A DNA stretch of 64,000 nt from Branchiostoma floridae (lineage: Eukaryota > Chordata > Leptocardii > Amphioxiformes > Branchiostomatidae), in contig NC_049986.1 in NCBI RefSeq assembly GCF_000003815.2, positions 12,139,330-12,203,329 on the forward strand. The letters run 5' to 3'. Made by a program: the position numbers and the translations under genes. Position 1 is the stretch's first letter; every line of letters begins with the position of its first letter. Under the pieces are notes generated by a model that saw only the letters and a program-made list of their open reading frames with translations, did not search any database and was not told the DNA's origin. Shown one piece after another: positions 59,521-64,000 of this stretch.

Positions 59521-61299
59521 ATGGCCGTCATAAACTTATCGTCCGTTCGAATCCCTGCTCTTGTACGGAACTTGAACGACATGCGAGTCTCAGGATCCTT
59601 GACAGACGCAAGACTCCATGTTAACGGCGTGACGTTCCCTGTCCATAGGAACGTCCTGGCCGCAGGCAGCCCGTATTTCGCGGCTATGTTCACCAAGGGG
59701 CTGCAAGAAGCTCGGCGGGAAGACATTTCCATCTACGGTGTTGGTCAGGACGCCATGGCTCACGTTTTAGACTTCATTTACACCGGGAAAGTTTCACTAA
59801 CTAGTGACTGTTTCGAAACAGTACAAGACCTTGTACAAGCTTCGGACTTACTTCAGGTCGTTGACCTTCACCGTGCCTGTGAAGAGTGGTTGGTTCCGCG
59901 GGTAATCCCGGCTAACTGCGTCTCTCTTTACTTCCTGGCGCGCACCTACAACTGTCAGGAGTTAGTTCAAGCAGCCCGGTGGACGCTTGTTTCTGACTTC
60001 ACCGACGTGAGCAAGAGAAGCGAGTTCCTCGATCTAGAACTGTCCCAGGTAATAGAGCTTGTATCAGATGACTATTTAGGTGTGGATGAGGGGCTAGATG
60101 TTTTCGAAACCGTGGTAAGATGGGTACAGCACAATGGCGCAGGCGGAGAAGTTGTCGCAAAACTCATGAAACACGTGAGGAACAACCCCATGAGGTCTCT
60201 GTGCTCACGACAGAAGATACTAAAACACCAGGTGCTGGGAGACTGTCCAACTGCTACACAGCTGTGTACAGCTGATCAGGTGCAGGGTGGCCTGAATGAT
60301 GCCGCAGATGTATTGAGCAACCCACAGTCTCTAGGATTCACCCCACCCTTAAAATTGGGTACGAGGAGGTCCGACGCCATCGTGTCTGTGTGTAAAGACC
60401 GCGATTCTGAAGACCTGCAATTATATGAAACCCGTACAAAGACTAAGTATCGCCTTCCTAAGCCCTACACCGCCTCTGGTTTCAGTAGCATCGTATCGCA
60501 GGATAACAAACTGTACGTAGCCGGTGGACTTAGGAAGAATCTAGCTGTAAAGGATCTAGGTACAAACATTAAGCTCTATGCCTGTGCACACTTTTATGTC
60601 TATGACGGTCTTCACAACAAATGGTGGATGAAAGCCTCCATGCATGTCAGCAGGTTCGACTTTGCATTAGCCAGTGTCGGTAGTCATGTGTACGCTATTG
60701 GCGGTAAGCCCCATCCTCATGGCAAAGCGTTGTCGGATGTCGAAAGGTACAACCCGGAGGAAAATACTTGGCATAGAATGGCCCAGCTTCCAAATGGTTC
60801 CAATGGACACCACGCTGTTACAATAGAAAGCAACATTTACGTCTTGTGTGGTTTCGACAGTCCGAGAAGCAAAGATGTTTTCTGCTACCAGACGTTGACC
60901 AACACGTGGACGAATGTTGCACCGATGCCTGCTATCAAGAGAATCGCCGGTGCGACAGTTTTCTGTGAGAAGATCTACACGATCCTGTCGTCATGGAAGA
61001 ATTCATCTTGGAAACCGACAACCATGGCGATATACGACCCCGAGACGGACCGGTGGGAGCAGGATGAACAGTTCGTTCCAGAGGAGGTAGAAGTGGTGGA
61101 GGGGCCGGTGGCTGGGGAGGACAGACTGTATCTGTGCTGTACGCGAGGTTTGTACGTCCTGCGACCAACAGGCGTCCCGTGCCCGTTGGACCAGTGGAGT
61201 CTTTACGATAAAAACGTTGTCCCGCGGTCAGGACAGGCAAGCGTCTACTGTATAAAAGGATATGTTCACATTGGCGGGTTGAGCACCATCACGTACTGA
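59521..61299 (+). CDS. BTB-BACK-Kelch protein (KLHL family), intronless
   Basis: One uninterrupted frame of 592 residues. Residues about 20-125 form the BTB domain (GSLTDARLHVNGVTFPVHRN, LAAGSPYFAAMFTKGLQEA, DFIYTGKV). The 3-box/BACK follows (about 130-235: VIPANCVSLYFLARTYNCQE, LELSQVIELVSDD, VFETVVRWVQHN). From about 320 there are Kelch repeats with paired glycines and spaced Trp (YVAGG, KWWMKASMHVSRFDFALASV, HVYAIGG, VERYNPEENTWHRMAQLP, NIYVLCGF, YDPETDRWEQ). The family length is 550-620, so the protein is complete. Known relatives are substrate receptors of CUL3 ubiquitin ligases: BTB and 3-box bind CUL3 and the propeller binds substrate. Lack of introns among intron-rich neighbours suggests origin by retrocopy or an ancestral single-exon KLHL. 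The upstream ATG at 59521 has a good context (ACACCATGG). The substrate is unknown. Confidence 0.93.
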   Translation: MAVINLSSVRIPALVRNLNDMRVSGSLTDARLHVNGVTFPVHRNVLAAGSPYFAAMFTKGLQEARREDISIYGVGQDAMAHVLDFIYTGKVSLTSDCFETVQDLVQASDLLQVVDLHRACEEWLVPRVIPANCVSLYFLARTYNCQELVQAARWTLVSDFTDVSKRSEFLDLELSQVIELVSDDYLGVDEGLDVFETVVRWVQHNGAGGEVVAKLMKHVRNNPMRSLCSRQKILKHQVLGDCPTATQLCTADQVQGGLNDAADVLSNPQSLGFTPPLKLGTRRSDAIVSVCKDRDSEDLQLYETRTKTKYRLPKPYTASGFSSIVSQDNKLYVAGGLRKNLAVKDLGTNIKLYACAHFYVYDGLHNKWWMKASMHVSRFDFALASVGSHVYAIGGKPHPHGKALSDVERYNPEENTWHRMAQLPNGSNGHHAVTIESNIYVLCGFDSPRSKDVFCYQTLTNTWTNVAPMPAIKRIAGATVFCEKIYTILSSWKNSSWKPTTMAIYDPETDRWEQDEQFVPEEVEVVEGPVAGEDRLYLCCTRGLYVLRPTGVPCPLDQWSLYDKNVVPRSGQASVYCIKGYVHIGGLSTITY

Positions 61300-62432
61300 T
61301 CAATTACCTTTACCACGGGGCAAGCTTGACGCCAGCAAGTTAACAGACAGTGGGCGATCACATGTTAGACATATGAAAAGACGTAGTTTGGAGCATCAGC
61401 AAACAAACATGTCTGATACAATCATAGAGGATGGCGCATGAAGAGATATCTGCTGTATCATATGTAACTTAGCAGGGTGGAAATACAATTCCCGTTATGA
61501 AATACTGTATGACTCGTGTCTTTCTCTAATGTATGACAGCAATGAATAGTTTAAATGATATAGAATTGAAGTAAATCAAGAGATACACGTGTTACATTAG
61601 GGCATAGTGGCATAAAGCGAAGTATGCTCATATCCGTAACATGTACATCTTTTAACCTGGTAGGAACTTGCAGGGCTTGTAACATGATATGATGAATATG
61701 CCTTTGAAATGATAAAAGTAACACTATAGATATTACGTACATGTGGCGTCGATTGACCGAGAGGTTAGGCTAGCGGATACGAGACCAGGAGGTCCCGGGT
61801 TCTGTTTCTGGTGTATCACGCCATGTCCTTGAGAAAGGCACCAATGACTTTCCTCACTCCACCGAGGTGTAAAAATGGGCTCAACCATCCAACGCCGTGC
61901 CTTAGAGACAATGAATAACATACAATCCAATACCTAAAAAAGGACTACCTAAAGTTTACCTAAATTTGTTCACCATTCGTACTGCAAAGATAATATGATG
62001 GTGTGTTATGAAGCAAAATATCATGAAGGAATGAACGTTCATTGTTTTACATGTTACATGTTCATTGTTTTACACTGATTCAATAAACCCATCACCACCG
62101 GGGATCAAAACCGTCTAAAAATGTTATTTGTCAACACCTCAGCACACAAAATACATAAATTGCAATCATTTTTTTAAGTTGAATACCAACAAGCATGACC
62201 TATAATGTTACATGTCATATACGCCACCTGTCAATGTAGTTATTGTTCCTACTAAGACTAAGCTCAGGCCAGTCTTTGTTTTGTCATCCCAATATTCTAT
62301 TCCCTGATATTTTGATATTGATAGACGCCATTGTATCAGCACAACAGATCGAACCGGCGCGCTCTGGTTTTCGGGTTGACATTGACAGATATGCATGAAT
62401 CGCCCCGTCGATAGATCTATTATCAGGGCGTA
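61300..62432. other. 3' flank of the Kelch gene and of SLC22 copy B
   Basis: The two genes converge here. The left part is unremarkable apart from the SINE at 61741-61935. From about 61985 to 62430 the sequence matches 48710-49094, the flank of SLC22 copy A, and includes a plus-strand AATAAA at 62082-62087. Confidence 0.6.
61741..61935 (+). mobile_element. tRNA-derived SINE
   Basis: The head resembles a tRNA: GACCGAGAGGTTAGGCTAGC near the A-box and CCCGGGTTCTGTTTC at the B-box, closed by GGCGT and ACGCC. It is followed by CCTTGAGAAAGGCAC, CTTTCCTCACTCCACC and AGGTGTAAAAATGGG, a body shared by many invertebrate SINEs. The anticodon arm is not tRNA-like, so it is not a functional tRNA. Confidence 0.7.
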
Positions 62433-64000
62433 TCAAAATTCATCATGATAGAAAACGTCATTATCGCAGATCACGTGGCCACTAACAACAACAGGTCCAC
62501 GGTTGTGTTCGGGTTCGGTTGTCTTGTCTGTTGTGCCAATCTTTGTTTGCTGCTTCCTGTGGCCATGATACAATTTGGAGAACACAACATGAGCATTATG
62601 TAAAAGAATAAAAATAAAACAAAAGAAATGAAATTCTGATTGAACCGAACACGATGAGTGTTGTCATCCGAAAATCCTACCTTCCCAATTTCTCGCCGTC
62701 TTCAAGTGTATCCGGCAGAGGGATTCCGAACGTCTCGGGAAGGCTGAAGACTCCGGCACCGCCGAGAGTGCAGAGTATCCCGAACGTGAGCATGGGGAGG
62801 GGCGGCCACACGTCCGCCAGCAGGGACACGAACGGGGACAGGATGCCGCCTACCCGGGACGACATGTTGGCCACGCCAATGCCCATCGCCCTGAAGCAAA
62901 ATGAACTTAGAATTATCATTATAAAGTCGCTCACCATTTCCAGGACTGTAATAGGACTAATTATATAAACGTATCCACCATCAGAACTTCAACGCAGACA
63001 GGAGGAATGGGAGGGGGCTGATATACTATAAAAGTACTGTATAACTGAAAAAGCGAATGTCCTACCTGACTACGGTTGGGAAGACCTCCGAGGAGTACAC
63101 GGCCAGGGAATTGAAGGCGGCGGCGATGGCACACCGACCGAGCAGAGAGATGTACCGGATAACATCCTGTCGTTCTGTAACACAATGGCACGTCATTGCA
63201 CGCATAATAATGTGTAATGTCATACATGGAAACATGAAAGCATGAGTGTCAAAACGTTTATAGAGGGTATCTGTACATTCAACAAGTCAAGTTTTCCCTC
63301 ACATATACAGCTATTTTAAGAGGCGAGAAGAAATCAAACTTGTACATACTAGCATACATTAGACTTTGTAGTTACATATAGTAAGATAACACATTCTTAC
63401 TGCACTAGTACTAGTTCTTGTACTTAAATTATTTACTTCGGAACTTTATCCTCCTGGATTGTACTTATCTTGTGAAAGCATAAAAGTACAATAAAGGTCT
63501 TCATTCGGTCATGCTTTGCAAAGACGCAGACAATACCGACCTACACCACGTACAGATATTTCAGAGTCGAATAGGGTAGCAGATAAGCTGTATAAAGGAT
63601 ATGTGCGCATCAGTCTGCCAGGCTTCTGTCATATAGAATCATTGGGCATGATTACAGACGTGGATGTGCCGTTGAGGACAATAAGGGATGTCTTAGATGC
63701 CTCGTTGAATATCGTACGAAAATCGTGCGTCTTTAGTACCATCGGCTCACCTGTTGGTGTTGCTGCTACTGCCAGACAAGCGGCTCCTGACAGAAACAGA
63801 AATCCACCAACCACAGGCCTCCTCCCCCACTTCTCCATGGCGACCAGTGCCAACAGGGACAGCCCGATCTCCAGCAGTGCGCCGAGGACGAAGTTCAGGT
63901 AGGGGTCACCGGCAAGGTCGGCAGAACCAATGATCAAGGCGTAGTACACAACCACAGTGGCAAACCTAGCAACCGCACAGGACGCAATATCAATAGGAGG
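62433..64000 (-). CDS. SLC22-family transporter, copy B (3' part, runs off the window)
   Basis: Four coding exons are present: 63751-63965, 63066-63174, 62681-62890 and 62433-62556, with the same lengths and phases as the last four exons of copy A (215, 109, 210, 124 bases). The 5' exons lie beyond 64000. The protein is nearly identical to copy A over EKWGRRPVVGGFLFLSGAAC and over PETFGIPLPDTLEDGE. It differs strongly in one transmembrane segment (AAAFNSLAVYSS against GVAFTTLTVYSP). The C-terminus ends DNDVFYHDEF against DNDVFHHEEF. Introns are also similar next to the exons, so the duplication is recent. It is not a pseudogene as far as seen: all frames and splice sites are intact. Confidence 0.9.

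Noticed and set aside
61741-61820. tRNA gene
   Set aside because: A- and B-box-like sequences are present, but the anticodon arm and acceptor pairing are poor and a SINE body follows.
1-64000. CRISPR arrays, bacterial operons, phage or plasmid features
   Set aside because: The window has spliced animal genes throughout; the tandem repeats seen have no spacer structure.

Overview
The window looks like intron-rich animal DNA, most probably from a cephalochordate (amphioxus, Branchiostoma). The reasons are a chordate-type troponin I, short coding exons with strict GT-AG junctions, tRNA-derived SINEs, CR1/L2-like reverse-transcriptase debris and many small terminal-inverted-repeat elements in introns. 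The species call is inference. The gene models below were built by hand. In five of the six models every join used GT-AG sites and kept the reading frame; the calcium-sensor gene has one unresolved join.

Layout from left to right. (1) 490-12723, minus: a 15-exon secreted protein of about 1659 residues. It has a signal peptide, two HYR modules, one sushi/CCP module and an ephrin-receptor-like cysteine module. These are followed by a very large single-exon beta-rich region (about 1017 codons) with an internal duplication and a helical tail of short repeats. I do not recognise the large region. (2) 15740-26971, minus: a 13-exon troponin I gene. The classical troponin I core is preceded in frame by about 225 residues of Glu/Arg-rich, caldesmon- or troponin-T-like sequence, giving 412 residues, twice the vertebrate length. 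(3) 31054-34182, minus: an EF-hand calcium sensor of the NCS/KChIP family, with a 100-base assembly gap in one intron. (4) 35626-48215, plus: a 22-exon secreted protein of 940 residues with four tandem SOUL/heme-binding-like modules and an acidic tail. (5) 49095-55620, minus: a complete 9-exon SLC22 organic ion transporter (562 residues). (6) 59521-61299, plus: an intronless BTB-BACK-Kelch protein of 592 residues. (7) 62433-63965 and beyond the window, minus: the last four coding exons of a second SLC22 gene, a recent tandem copy of gene 5.

The genes do not form an operon-like unit. Genes 3 and 4 are divergent with 1.4 kb between their start codons. The two SLC22 copies form a segmental duplication that includes their 3' flank, and the Kelch gene lies between them. 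Introns carry small transposons with readable ends: a TA-flanked element touching a splice donor, a hAT-like element with an 8-bp target duplication, a Mutator-like element with a 9-bp duplication, and several fold-back elements. The most unusual points are the N-terminally extended troponin I, the four-module secreted SOUL protein, the giant beta-repeat protein, and one transmembrane segment that differs strongly between otherwise near-identical SLC22 copies.
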